A stretch of 64,000 nt of DNA from Cordylochernes scorpioides (lineage: Eukaryota; Arthropoda; Arachnida; Pseudoscorpiones; Chernetidae). The stretch covers positions 121,756,203 through 121,820,202 of the forward strand of contig CP092863.1 of assembly GCA_030710605.1 (NCBI GenBank). Direction: 5' to 3'. How positions within the stretch are numbered: the stretch's first letter is position 1; each line of letters starts with the position of its first letter. Under the pieces are notes generated by a model, which had not been told where the DNA came from, did not search any database, and saw nothing but the letters and a program-made list of their open reading frames with translations. Both the position numbers and the translations under genes were made by a program. Below, in pieces: positions 41,732 through 53,028 of the stretch.

Positions 41732-44554
41732 ATGGAAGATATTTCGATTATAGATAAATTAAAATACTCTGAAAATTTTGATATTTGGAAATTTCAAATT
41801 AACATTATTTTTAAAGCTAATAATTTAATTGAAATAATAAATGGTAAATTGTGTTTTAAAGATCAAAAGGATGAAAAAGAAAAAAACGTATGGATAATAA
41901 AAGATGCTAAAGTCCAAAAATATATTATTTCGAGCATCGATAAAACGATATTAACACACATAATACACTGTGAAAATGCCAAATCAATGTATGACACCAT
42001 ATGCAGAATATTTGAAAGAGATGATGAACAATTAAAATGTAAGCTGCTACAAGAATTTCACACTTATAAATTTGATAAAAATGTAGACCTTGTAGCCAAC
42101 ATAAGTAATTTAAGAAATTTGGCTTTTAAACTCAATAATCTAAAACAGAACTTTGATGACAATATTGTTATTTCAAAGATTTTAACAATTTTGCCAGAAG
42201 AATATAATTATTTTTGTACTGCTTGGGAGTCAACTGGAAAAGATGAAAAAACTATTGAAAATCTAATATCAAGATTGACCACTGAAGAAATAAGAAGAAA
42301 TAGACAGAGCCAACCAGAAGACCGAGTGGCTATGAATGCAACAAAACAAAAGGTATGTTTTACTTGTAATAAACCAGGACATATATCTAAAAATTGCACC
42401 CAAAGAAAATTCTGCAAATTTTGTAAAAAAACTAACCATGAAGAAAAGGACTGTTTCTTTAAGAACAACAGTAAACCTGCTGCTAAAGTAAACAAAGAAC
42501 AATGCAGAATATGTAAAAAGTTTAATCATAAAGAAAAAGACTGCTATTTCAGGAACAAAGAAAAGCAACCTCCCATTGCTTTCATTGCTGAACAAAGAGA
42601 AGAATATGATAAAAGATCATCAGTCACTTTCATTGTTGATAGCGGATCCACCTGTCACATGATTAATGAAGAAAAGTTGCTTGATCATAAAAAAAAGTGT
42701 GATGTGAACATCAATGTTGCAAAAAAAGAAGAAGGTATGAGAGCAAAAACTTCAGGACAATTTAAGGGGAGACAATGTAACCTAAATGAAGTAATATTTG
42801 TGCCTGAATTATCAAAAAACCTTTTGTCAGTGACCTCAATTGTTAACAACGGAGGAGAAGTAAATTTTAAAGGTGATAAAGTGACAATTTTGAAAGATGG
42901 AAAAAAAGTTCTAGAAGGAGATCAACGTGAAAATGGACTTTATGCTGTAAATATTGAACAACATTTTTCAAAGAAAAATGACTCGAACCTTACCTTACCA
43001 AGTGAAAACAAAACCCAAGAATGGCACAGAAAATTGGGACACATTGGGATGCAGAATCTAAGAAAACTTGAAAGTTTGGTTGATGGTATGGAGCTTAACA
43101 AATTGGAAAAACAGGAAAATGATGTGTGCGAAATTTGCATCATGGCAAAGCAAACTAGGAAGTCATTTGGAAATGAAAGATCTAGAGCTACCCGACCTTT
43201 GGAAATTGTTCATACTGATTTGTGCGGCCCAATAGAACCCTTAACACATGATAATAAGAAATATATAATGACATTTTTGGATGATTATACACATTTCTGT
43301 TATGTGTATTTGCTCAGCAATAAATATGAAGCAAAAGAATATATTAAAGAATATGTAAATGAAGTAGAAAGATTTTTAAATGCGAAAGTGTCAAAATTAA
43401 GGTGTGATAATGGCGGTGAATATGCCAATACACAAGTTAAAGAATGGTGCAAAATGAAAGGAATAATACTTGATTTTACAATTCCATATACTCCACAATT
43501 GAATGGAAAAGCAGAAAGGTTGAATCGAACTCTGATTGAAAAAACCAGAGCACTTTTGCTGGATTCCAAATTAAATAAGGAAATGTGGGGAGAGGCCACA
43601 AGAGTCGCTGCCTATTTAATCAACAGAAGCCCTTCAAATACAGTACAAACAACACCAGCACAGATGTGGTTTGGAAGAAAGCCTAATCTTTCTAATGTAA
43701 AATTATTCGTGGTGTGGTGTATGTCAAAAAATTGGGAAACCTAAAAAAATTGGATAGTAAAAGTGAAAAATATTCACTTATCGGATACAGTGGAAATGGA
43801 TACAGATTGTGGGACATGCAGAAAAAAAGGATTATAATTGCAAGAGATGTGGTGTTTACAGGAAAACTAACAAATGAAATGTGTCATTCAGCCAAGATAC
43901 AGAGAAGATTTGGATTCTGAAATAGAGGAAAGTCAAGACACTAAAATGGAATTGGATACCCATGATAAACCACAGAACTCGACCAATTCAAGATATATGT
44001 TAAGGAATAGAGAAAATATCAATAGACCTGAAAGACTAAAAGATTATGAAGTGTTGAATTCTGTTTCTGGAGAAATAGGATTGTTAACATACAATGAAGC
44101 TGTAACCGGAGTAGACAAAGAAAACTGGGTAAAAGCAATCCAGGAAGAAAAAGATTCATTGAAGAAAAATGAAACTTGGGATTTTGTAAATGCTGAAGAA
44201 GTTAAAGGAAAGAAGATACTCAGTTCTAGATGGATATTCAAGATAAAGGATGGTGGACATAATAAAGCAAGACTTGTTGCTAGAGGAAATGAACAAAAAG
44301 AACTTACAAATGAAACCATACTTGCTAAACTAAATATTGACAACCAAAGTGCAATGACTTTAATGAAGACAGGACAAATAAACAGAAAGACAAAACATAT
44401 AGATGTTCGATATCATTTTTTGAAAGATCAGATAAGAGAAAATGTTGCTGTTCAGTTTTGCCCAATCCAAGACCAAGTTGCTGATATCCTAACCAAGCCT
44501 CTGCCAAAGGAAACTTTTGAAAAACACAGATCTTCACTGCTACAGATGTTTTGA
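41732..44554 (+). pseudogene. Copia (Ty1-type) gag-pol polyprotein, frameshifted and RT-deleted
   Basis: The single-ORF Copia plan is visible in order. A UBN2-type gag (YSENFDIWKFQINIIFKANN) comes first, then three zinc knuckles (CFTCNKPGHISKNC, CKFCKKTNHEEKDC, CRICKKFNHKEKDC). The aspartic protease VDSGSTCHMI follows, then GAG-pre-integrase WHRKLGHIGMQNL and the integrase core (HTDLCGPI, LDDYTHF, DNGGEYANT, then E in GKAERLNRT). Frameshifts fall near 43710 and 43880-43900. The RT begins (WVKAIQEEKDSLKKNETWDF, RWIFKIKD, KARLVARG), but the palm with the catalytic YxDD is deleted. The frame jumps to the RNase H end (KHIDVRYHFLKDQI, VADILTKPLPKE). LTRs are identical, so damage occurred at or soon after insertion, or in the transcribed source copy. 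Confidence 0.93.
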
Positions 44555-44579
44555 TAGAGTAATTAAAACTCTAAAACAT

Positions 44580-44594
44580 AAATTCAAGAAGGAG
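44580..44594 (+). other. Copia polypurine tract region
   Basis: AAGAAGGAG directly precedes the 3' LTR start at 44595, the expected plus-strand priming site. Confidence 0.6.
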
Positions 44595-44840
44595 TGTTGA
44601 ATATATGAATTCAATTTTAGACTTTAATATTTTATATAATATTGTCACTGAATAATTATTTTAAATATTCTGTGGTATATCATCATTAATATTTGCATAG
44701 TTATCACTCCTCACTATTCTTATATATTATTACTTGTAAAAATGGAAAGATATAGTTTTGCATAAATAAACTATTTTCAATTACTAAAATCGTATGTATT
44801 AATTTCTAAAATAATATAAAACCCTAAAACCTTTCTAACA
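44595..44840 (+). mobile_element. Copia 3' LTR
   Basis: Identical by eye to the 5' LTR, including TATAAATA-type and AATAAA-like internal sequences. Followed by the GAATC duplication. Confidence 0.93.
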
Positions 44841-44845
44841 GAATC

Positions 44846-44974
44846 TTTGCTCAGGAATAAATCAGATAGGTATGCACGTTTGTGGAGATTGTTATGTGTT
44901 AATATTCATTTAAAAAAGTTGAAAAGATTGAGGTTTTACCGATGTTGTTCTTGTTTCGAAAATTTCAAGAAATG
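44846..44974 (+). CDS. Older ORF split by the Copia insertion, 3' part
   Basis: Continues the 41179 frame after excision of the retrotransposon and one GAATC (TTGCTCAGGAATAAATCAG onwards), ending TGA at about 44972. Basic, Cys-containing C-terminus. Function unknown. Confidence 0.35.
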
Positions 44975-45137
44975 ACAGAGTGGGGATGACCTTCAATAGA
45001 TTATTCTACTTTTTAAAACAATGTAAACAGTTCGTAAACTTGAGTTTCACCATTATAATGTTCTTTGTAAGCTGTTTATATCATCATAACAGTTACCTCT
45101 ACGTTCCTGCTAAAGAAATAACAGAACAATATGTTTT

Positions 45138-45285
45138 TATCCCTAGTACACGTAGTACAGGTCATGATAATTATGATGAGTAGTAGTTCGCTACTACTTT
45201 TACTGTAATTTCACCACATATCTACCTACGTGGAAATCAGTTGGACTTTTGCATTTACACAAATGTGCCAGAGCCCTGTTTGGTT
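45138..45285 (-). mobile_element. SINE-2 fragment
   Basis: Minus-strand tail (CATGATAATTATGATGAG) and body (GCATTTACACAAATGTGCCA) of SINE-2. Confidence 0.65.
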
Positions 45286-45310
45286 TGTTTAAAACATTTA
45301 TTATATGAAT

Positions 45311-45860
45311 GCAATGGACGTTGATCACGATTGGAATTTCTGACACATATGAGCACCTGGAATCTATAAATTTGCATAGGATATATGCAAATCGAATGAG
45401 GGGTATATGTAAATAAAAAAAAGTTAAAAACTTCCTGTTCGTAAGGATATCTAATGAAAAAGTTAGGCTGAACGAAGATTAACGATGTTAACTAGAATTT
45501 TTTATTTAAAATCTCACAGAAGACCGTGTGGTAGAACGATCGTGTGAGGAAAGGAGAGCCAATCAATTGCCTTTAAAGATAATGACTCAGTGACGTGACG
45601 TAAGAAGGGACGTGCTCCTATTGGTCGAGAGAAGAGGGCCTGGAGGAATATTTCAATTTGGCACCACTGATCACGATAGAATATTAGACGCATTGCACCT
45701 GACATCTATAAATTTGCATCGGATTTATGCAAATCAAATGAGGGGTATATGTAAATATCCCATTGGAATATTAACCAGTGTGACAGGTGATTACAATGGA
45801 TGTTCATCACGATAGAAATCTCTGACATATATGCGCAACTATAATCTATAAATCTACATA
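45311..45860 (+). repeat. Duplicated block with ATTTGCAT/ATGCAAAT octamers
   Basis: The series CTATAAATTTGCATAGG, ATATGCAAATCGAATGAGGG, TATATGTAAATA occurs at about 45366, again at about 45708, and in decayed form at about 45845. AATGGACGTTGATCACGA and AATGGATGTTCATCACGA mark a second pairing. It flanks the GC-richer block at 45490-45660. Confidence 0.6.
45530..45640 (+). promoter_or_regulatory. Cluster of AP-1/CRE-like and CCAAT-like motifs
   Basis: GCCAATCA, ATGACTCAGTGACGTGACGT and CTATTGGTC lie within about 80 bases in an otherwise AT-rich area. The spacing resembles a compact promoter or LTR enhancer. No transcript evidence is available, so this is only a motif cluster. Confidence 0.25.
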
Positions 45861-46092
45861 GGATTAAACTCTCTCTCAGATAAATCTAAATTGTAATTCT
45901 AAAACAAACAAAAAATTATTATCACACTAGAACTTCCATGAGAGAACGCCTTTCTACAAAGGACAGTCTTCATTGTCAAGGTTGATAGTTTATTGATTAG
46001 TAACTCTCCAGTAAGAGAACAACTCTTCCTAAAGGATATTTTGACTCTGCAACTAGGTTTTATTATTTACAGGGAGTTTCAATTATATTATG

Positions 46093-46225
46093 CTAGCCGA
46101 ATGACCCGGGCAACGCCCGTGTTTTAATTTAGACACGTGGAGCTGTTGGATCATTAACGCCCGTGTTTTACCCGATTGAATGTTTTTATTCAAATACTAT
46201 TTGTTACAATTATAAATTGGCGCCT
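46093..46225 (+). mobile_element. 5' end of a LINE-like element (CTAGCCGAATGACCCGGG)
   Basis: Shares the GC-rich start and GTGTTTTACCCGATTGAATG with the 56511-56891 copy. Confidence 0.5.
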
Positions 46226-46364
46226 TAAATAAATGCATATATTAGTTAATAACTATAGCCTATGTGCTTTATCTGTCTATGTACTGTTGGCTTCCGTAGG
46301 CGTCTCTTACTGGGAAAAAGAAAGAGAGGATTCCATTTAGTTATTAACTAATATATGCATTTAT
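46222..46364. repeat. Short inverted repeat
   Basis: AAATGCATATATTAGTTAAT at about 46231 and its complement TTAACTAATATATGCATTTA at about 46340 form arms of about 28 bases around an 85-base loop. Confidence 0.7.
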
Positions 46365-46559
46365 TTAAGGAGCGACCCGCTCCAACACAATAGTTACAAA
46401 AACCAAAAAGCGAGTGAGGGCAAAGTCAAAAACAAAGTGTCTCGCGCAGTGGCGGCGCCATCGTAGCGAACCAATAGGAGAGCGCCATTCCAAAAAAAAA
46501 AAAAAGCAAACGGTGACAGAGATGAAGAACGCATGACGCTCGTAACTGTATATAGAATG

Positions 46560-46770
46560 TCTACACTTGTAGAAAGCTGTTCGACTTTTGCACTTTAAAG
46601 GTGTCAGAGCCCCGTTTGGTTACAAGCACTCACTGGTGGGAGTTGGTTATTTTTTAAAGAATCGAAAGCTTAATTGAAGTGTTATTTTTCTTCATACACA
46701 CACCAAAAAAAGTGGCCAATGCGGGATTCCTTCTCGGGTCTTCGCTATTTAAAATTGACAGTTTATACTG
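46560..46770 (-). mobile_element. SINE-2 copy lacking its tail
   Basis: Body AGCACTCACTGGTGGGAGTT on the plus strand (complement of the SINE-2 body) and a tRNA-like head remnant (GTGGCCAATGCGGGATTCC). Confidence 0.6.
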
Positions 46771-47560
46771 TAACGTAGTAAAAACTGAGAGAAGCAACAA
46801 ACTTCAGGATGACAAGGCAATTTATTTTTATGAAAACAATGTCCAAATTATTTACATAGGCATACAGAGACAATGGGATAAATATGCAAAATAACAAAAT
46901 ATGTAAATAAATTAACCTGTTCATAAACTCTTTTTATCTGTCACTTACACTTGTATTGGAGAAAATTTCGTGGAAAACTTCATAAAATGCTTTAAAATGG
47001 ACAAGGAATTCAAGGAAGGTCATGTTTACTTTGTTTTTTATATATCATTTAAAAAAAATACATAAAAATAAGAAAAGATATTTTAAAAAAATTATATTTT
47101 ACATTTAAAAAAAAAAGGTATTTTTAGCACAAAATCTCCATCAGCTGTCACTTTCTGTCGTTCCGGAGACAATTTGAGAGATCTCTCACAACCGGAAGTT
47201 TAATCCCAGCAGACGACGCTAATTAAACGGCAGACGAGAGTATTCTACACAAAGGATTTTCCCGCCTAAAATAATCCGGTAGACATGACTTCCAACCTAA
47301 CTGTGCTTATTCGTCTTTTCTTACATTTCTACTTTATCATCTTATTGTTCTTCAATGTTACCTCATTTTTTTTATCTTTATTTACATAGCCCGTGAACTA
47401 ACTAAAGAAAAAGAAATATCACATTTTGGACGCCAGGTAGTGAGAAAATAGTCAGTAGTGTCATATTACTAAAGGATGACTAGCGTCGACTGCCGAACTG
47501 AAAATATTTAATTTAATTGTATTATAAATAACTTTATATAATATTTACGAACGGAAAAAA
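46771..47560. other. No gene seen
   Basis: AT-rich, with a slightly GC-richer block at 47140-47290 that I could not assign. Confidence 0.45.
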
Positions 47561-47564
47561 TATA

Positions 47565-47797
47565 TCCAGGGTAGCCTAGTGAACATGGCATCTGCCCGGT
47601 AAACGGAACACTGTAGGTTCGATTCCCATCCCTAAACACTTTTATTTTTCCGTTTATCATTACTCTTCACAATTCATTTTTTCATACTTCATACGTAAGG
47701 ATAGAAATAGTCGTTATTTCTCCTTAAAATATATTACGATTTTTTGTTCAAAAGAAACATTCGCGGTAAAATTGTCAAACGTCGTTCTATGTTGTTA
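47565..47797 (+). mobile_element. tRNA-derived SINE-1, full-length
   Basis: Threonine-tRNA-like head at 47565-47636 (TCCAGGGTAGCCTAGTG, CCGGTAA anticodon loop, AGGTTCGATTCCCAT), then the body ACACTTTTATTTTTCCG ... AAGGATAGAAATAGTCG and the end GTCGTTCTATG. Confidence 0.85.
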
Positions 47798-48059
47798 GGG
47801 TCCATCAAGTCAACTTTTGGTGACACTATGGACAAATATTCTCCAATTTGATCTTTTAATGTGACCACACTCACAGATCATCTAGTGATCTTCCTGTAGC
47901 ATTCTTGACCCTTTCTAGCAAGCTCATTGAAGGTGTTTCTTTCTTCCTTCAATTTTTCCCAACATCTACCTGTTTTCTTATCCATTTTCTCTCATTATGT
48001 TTCTAACGTCATTCAATCTTGATTAATCAGGAAAGGATAGTTTTTGCTAATTCTGGAAT

Positions 48060-48150
48060 AATTGAAAAATCAACGATTAGTTGATATTTATTCCGACAGA
48101 TGGCGCAAGCCATCAAAAACCTTTAATTGCATCATTAGGAGATGTATTTT
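48060..48150 (+). repeat. GATGGCGC-arm family, single arm
   Basis: CTGGAATAATTGAAAAATCA, CGATTAGTTGATATTTATTC and GACAGATGGCGCAAGCCATC. Confidence 0.65.
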
Positions 48151-48187
48151 TTAAAATATTTATATATATGCAAATTCTTTCATTTAT

Positions 48188-48396
48188 TTACACTAATATA
48201 CACAACCTTAGGAAATTGTACCTTTCAGCATGTATATCAGGATTGAGACAATAACTCTGAAAGATATTACAGTGACCTTTATTGAAGACACACGAGATAA
48301 ACCAAATGTGAACAGCCCTCTGTTTCCTTTATAAAAGCAGATGACCGGTGATATATCAAGGACTTTCGACTTCCTTAAGTTTTTTTCCATGAGTAT
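48188..48396 (-). mobile_element. Satellite-founder MITE, single complete copy
   Basis: One 118-bp-type half (ACCTTTCAGCATGTATATCA ... CACGAGATAAACC) joined to the unique half (AAATGTGAACAGCCCTCTG ... CTTCCTTAAGTTTTTTTCC). The left terminal repeat is decayed. Confidence 0.75.
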
Positions 48397-49400
48397 ATTT
48401 TATAAACAGCGTTAAAAAAATTCCCAGCACACTTGGACAAGTTATTTCTAATGTTAGTGGAAATGGATAACAACAAAGGCAATGGGGATTGAGACAGCTA
48501 AATGGTTGTATAACAGAAAGTGTCATATATAGGTTGGTCAATGGTCAAGTTTTCCCAAATATTTTTCATCTTTTATTCACTGATTATATAGAAATATTCT
48601 TTAATTAAAACTGCATATATTGGATCAAAATATCATTTATTTTACCAATATATGCATTTTTAAATTAAAGATTTATTTATGGATTGCTCTATTTTCAAAA
48701 TAGACATATTCGTTCAACAGAATTAAAAGCACACAAAATGTTGAATCGTTCCATCTACACACATTTAAAAAAAACAAATCAAGATTGAAAACATCAAATG
48801 AATGAAAATATTCAAAAATTTGTCATCGTGTTCTAAAACAATAAAGTTAGATAGGATTTATTTATTATAAAATACCACAAAGTGGATTCACAGATTCTAC
48901 GAGGTGAATCAAAATGTCTGCTACAAGCTTAGAAAATAAGTGAAATAAATAACAAAATAAAAATGCTGAGAAAAGAAATCTGCATGGAGCGACAAGCTAT
49001 TTGTCTCCCACGCTCTAATTGCATTGAACGGAGCGTAAAAAGGATGACCAGCTATCCTTTTCTTCAACTTTTTTTTATGTCTTTTCTCTTCCATTTCAAC
49101 ATCTCACTTTTATACGTTGTACCGAAGGTATATGTAAATATGTAATAACAATAATAATTGCATATATCGAATTGAGAATAAAGTTAAATAAACTTTGCAA
49201 TACCTTTAATTTAAATAAAACGTTCTGAATTAATTTTCCTCTTTATATTGATGAGCCAATCACTCAGATAGCGAAGGTATATGTAAATATGTAATTACAA
49301 TAATAATTGCATATATCGAATTGAAAATAAAGTTAAATAAACTTTGCAATACTTTTCTTTTAAATAAAACGTTCTGAATTTATCTTTCTCTTTACATTGC
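48397..49400. other. No gene seen
   Basis: AT-rich. The block TTGCATATATCGAATTG...TTGCAATAC is present twice (about 49130-49210 and 49270-49350), a local duplication of about 140 bp. Confidence 0.5.
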
Positions 49401-49402
49401 TA

Positions 49403-49886
49403 ACTAGCGGATGTGTACCCGGCTTCGCCCGGGTTTTATCCGAGTGAAAGTTTGCCTAACGAATATTATATATTATGAAGTATAATAAACAATGTTAAAG
49501 ATTAGTTTTAATTATTAATCAAGATTGTGTGTGAATATGTGAGAAAGATGTAATATCGTTGTTATTTTCTTGGCCGACTGTTTTACATATGGTGTTATCT
49601 TAAAATTGCTTGTTTTGAATATTTTTTTAGATTGAGTTGAATGAATTGCTGAATTTTTTTTTTGTATTTATATATAAATAAAATTAACTCTGTTGATTTT
49701 TTTTATTTAATCGATAACAGCAAAGTTATGTATTTTAAAGTTAGGAAAAATATTTTGATGTTAAGCAAAACCTGCTCCATCTCGTTTTACATAAATGTTG
49801 AAAATTTGGTCTAAATTGATGCATTGTAACGAAAGTTTTTAGCGAACACCACTTATGAAATTTGCATTTCATTAATATAGATATGT
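49403..49886 (+). mobile_element. LINE-like element fragment
   Basis: Starts ACTAGCGGATGTGTACCCGG like the 18033 element (first 60 bases alike) and ends at a CATTAATATAGATATG tail. No ORF. Confidence 0.55.
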
Positions 49887-50660
49887 AATTAGGTAAATTT
49901 GAGGTTTATGTAAATTTATATATTTGCATATAGTTTGATTTCATTATTTTGTGATTCGATTAATTTTGTTTAATAAATAATTTTCTTTAAATTATTTTAA
50001 GAGGAAAAAAAGTACGTTGATGATGTGTTTAAATGGAAACTATGTGTACAGGCGTTGTTTGTGTTAGGGCTATGAATAAACGGAAATATTTTCCATAGGA
50101 ATTGATTAATCGTTATGTAATTAAGTACATGTACCAATTATACTTATTAATTAGACATTGTTACATATTGTGTTTCAATGATATGGATACAGGTTTCGAT
50201 TTATTAATCATTTTTGAATTAGCTTCCTTTTTTAATATTACAGGGCTATATGTGTTCAGGATCAGGAGAGAACTGCGGGTGTTGACAATAACAGAATAGG
50301 AAACTATGCAAATTTGTGATAAAAAAAAAAAGAATTACAGAAGAAATGAGGACATGCACATCATCAACTTTAATATAGAGAGTAGTTAAAATATTAAATA
50401 AAATCGTTATCCAAATATTATATTTGTTTTATCCTTGAAGGTTGGGAGGTAACCAAGAGTGAGGTGTCGCTTTACTGAGGCAAAACGGACTCCAGTAATC
50501 TCGTTTATTGACATCAATTGACTGAACGCCTGCTAGCTAAAAACTGTCGCATTTATATACAAATTTCTATGAAAACCATTATGCAAAACAGGATATTTGC
50601 ATATCCATACTTCAATATGCAAATACACTACAATATTAATTAATTTGACTACTATTTACT
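49887..50660. other. No gene seen
   Basis: AT-rich. A more complex stretch at 50430-50560 might belong to an LTR. ATTTGCAT/ATGCAAAT motifs recur. Confidence 0.4.
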
Positions 50661-50676
50661 ATATACTCGTTTTTCA

Positions 50677-50715
50677 CTCCTATAGAAAGGTAGAGGCCCG
50701 AAAGCTTGAGATTAC
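50677..50715 (+). ncRNA. Hammerhead-like motif, degenerate
   Basis: CTATAGAAAGGTAGAGGCCC then GAAAGCTTGAG, similar to the motif at 21541. Confidence 0.35.
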
Positions 50716-50861
50716 ATTAAAAATAAAATTAAAAAAAAAAATCATTCTCACTCTATCGAAAAATTCGTTTTATTCATTATTATATTGATTTGAAAATAGA
50801 GCAATCCATAAATAAATCTTCAATTAAAAAGGAATATATTGGATCAAAATATCATTTTTTT

Positions 50862-50905
50862 TACCAATATTTCAGTTGGCTGAATGCCAACCTTTATCAA
50901 GGTGT
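50862..50905 (-). ncRNA. Hammerhead-like motif, degenerate (sister of 10315)
   Basis: Reverse complement CTTGATAAAGGTTGGC, loop ATTCA, GCCAACTGAAATATTGG. Confidence 0.45.
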
Positions 50906-51480
50906 TATAACATATTTAATGTGTTAATATTATATATATATTAAAGGAATATTTCATTCCGTATTAATTGCATATTTACAACTTTCCATACTTGAGAGCG
51001 ATGTCAATACATATCCCCCCCCCCTCCACCCCCCCATGTCCCCAACAGAAGGAGAAATGAAGGGATAGAATTTCTGCCAATAACTTTCAAGAAGTTTTCA
51101 GAGAAGGTATTTTTCCTTGTGAAATTTGCCTACAGGCTCTAATTGATGTTTCCAGTAATTGAGTTTGGACGACCCCCAACTTGATGGATTTAACAACCTC
51201 CCGGATGAAAACTTGAAACCATTTCTATTTAATTATTATATTGTTTATTGATTGCCTTTGTCCAGTTTCTACCCCATAACAATATCTTTTAAATGAACTT
51301 TATCTGTATTGTTGTAATCGAGAATTTATGCGCCTAGTTTTATAAATTATTTTAAATAATTATTTCTCATTTATATTTTAAATATTAATTTAAATTTTAG
51401 ATTATCAATAGATTATTTACAAGGTTGTCCCGAAAGTTCGTAAACATTTGCAAAAATATTAAAATACCAATATTATTCGC
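50906..51480. other. No gene seen; poly-C tract
   Basis: A C-rich run at about 51017-51037 and unassigned AT-rich sequence. Confidence 0.5.
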
Positions 51481-51491
51481 CGTTATGTATA

Positions 51492-51832
51492 CAGTGGACC
51501 CTCGGTTTACGAGCACCTTGGAGTACGAGCTTTTCGCAGTACGAGCAAAATTTTTTGAAAAATTTTACCTCGGATTACGAGTGAAATTTCGCATTACGAG
51601 CAACTCCTGATGGTTGCCCGTAATCGTGATGGTTGAAAATTCACTGGGATCCCTACCTTCAGATCAGATTCGGGAAATATGTAAAATGTGGGAAACTGTG
51701 CAATTGTTCGTAGCAAGAAGAATTGCCCGAGTTTCAATTATTAAAAATAAGAAATTAGTTTCGCACTACGAACGTTTTGGAGTACGAGCATGGCTCTGGA
51801 ACGGATTATGCTCGCAAACCGAGGGTCCACTG
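51492..51832 (+). mobile_element. pogo/Tigger-like MITE with a transposase C-terminal remnant
   Basis: Terminal inverted repeats CAGTGGACCCTCGGTTT and AAACCGAGGGTCCACTG are flanked by TA on both sides. Sub-terminal ACGAGC repeats are typical of Tigger elements. Inside, the frame around 51614-51720 reads NSLGSLPSDQIREICKMWET VQLFV, which resembles the acidic helical C-terminus of pogo-type transposases. The MITE therefore looks like an internal-deletion derivative. Confidence 0.75.
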
Positions 51833-51894
51833 TATATGTCTTTGAAATTGTATTATTTTGAAAATAGAGCAATCTATAAATAAATCTTTAATAC

Positions 51895-52100
51895 AAATCA
51901 ATAACGCGCCATCTATACATATAAAATAAAAGAATTTAAAATCACAAATGTTTCTTTTATACATAATACAAACTTCTACTGTCCTTACTGCGATGAAAAA
52001 ATATATTGGGAGGGCTTGGCTCATCAGTGGTGAACCCTCCCAGCGGTTTCGCCAATTTAATCCACCAGACCGCTTCTAAGAGCTCTAATACTGTATTGGA
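51895..52100 (-). repeat. Dispersed repeat R1, copy 5
   Basis: ATAACGCGCCATCTATACAT, CTTCTACTGTCCTTACTGCG, then minus-strand TGGCGAAACCGCTGG ... CACTGATGAGCCAAGCC. Confidence 0.7.
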
Positions 52101-52327
52101 CGATTCTGCTTATATACGCAGCACTGAAAGGTGTAATCTTAAAATAAATAAATCTTTAATATATGCATTTTTAATTAATTGTATTATGTAATCGGCAAGT
52201 AATAATAAAAACAACGATTTAAGAAAAACACGAACTTTTAGGACAACCTTATATATTGGAAGAGAAAATGGCTATAAAGTATAAAATAAGAATATAAACT
52301 GTAGCAATGTGTTTCTTTATTCGAGCA

Positions 52328-52372
52328 AAGTGAAAGCTTTCGGATCTTTATAATCCTTCTACAGACATAGCT
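52328..52372 (-). ncRNA. Hammerhead-like motif, degenerate (left of SINE)
   Basis: Reverse complement CTGTAGAAGGATTATAAAG, ATCCGAAAGCTTTC. Confidence 0.4.
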
Positions 52373-52399
52373 TCAACTTTACATAGTTACAGCTTTACC

Positions 52400-52629
52400 T
52401 GTAAATCGACATTTTAAAACTCTATCCCGCATATGTTTCTTTCAAACGAAAAATCGAAATTTATTTTTAAGGAGAAATAACGACTATTTCTAACCTTAGA
52501 GATGAAGTATGAAAGGATGAATTGTGAAGAGTAATGATAAACGTAAAAATAAAAGTGTCCAGGGATGGGAATCGAATCCACAGTGTTCCGCTTACCGGGC
52601 AGATGCCATGTCCACTAAGCTACCCTGGA
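52400..52629 (-). mobile_element. tRNA-derived SINE-1, full-length, between two hammerhead-like motifs
   Basis: tRNA-like head at 52558-52629 (minus), 72 bases, threonine-like; body to about 52400. It lies between inverted copies of GTAGCAATGTGTTTCTTTAT (52302) and its complement (about 52705), so it seems to sit in the centre of a fold-back hammerhead element. Confidence 0.85.
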
Positions 52630-52653
52630 CCTATTTTTCCTTTCTTAAATATT

Positions 52654-52695
52654 ATGTCTGAAGAAAGATTATAAAGTTCCGAAAGCTTGTACTTT
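52654..52695 (+). ncRNA. Hammerhead-like motif (right of SINE)
   Basis: CTGAAGA (52658-52664) and GAAA (52681-52684) match the core. Stem II pairing is weak (GA/TC), and GCTTG follows. Confidence 0.45.
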
Positions 52696-52754
52696 GCACG
52701 AATAAAGAAAAACATTGCTACGTTTTATATTATATTATTTTAGTTAATTATATA

Positions 52755-53028
52755 CACCCATACCTCGCTTTGCGTCGGGGTTACGTTCCAAAAAACACAC
52801 GACGCAAATCGAAACGACGCAAAGTAAAAATATGTGAAGGCGCAATCAAAAACAAAGGTGTTGCCATATTTTAGGGAAAAAAAAATAAAAAAAAATTAAA
52901 GACTCGAATCCAAAACATTGCAACTTCGAAAATCTAACGACGCACAGTGAAAATTAGTAAAAATTAAGCAGCGACGCAACTTAAAAAAAAAAACGCAAAA
53001 CGAAACGACGCAAAGCGAGGTATTGGTG
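52755..53028 (+). mobile_element. TIR MITE (CACCCATACCTCGCTTTGCG), TA target
   Basis: Inverted ends CACCCATACCTCGCTTTGCG and, on the other strand, CACCAATACCTCGCTTTGCG, flanked by TA. The interior has repeated GACGCAAA/CGACGCA motifs and no ORF. Size, TA target and CTCGCTTTGCG end fit a Tc1/mariner-pogo-type MITE. Confidence 0.8.

Noticed and set aside
42208-42595. Minus-strand ORFs opposite the Copia gag-pol
   Set aside because: They are shadows of the well-supported plus-strand polyprotein.
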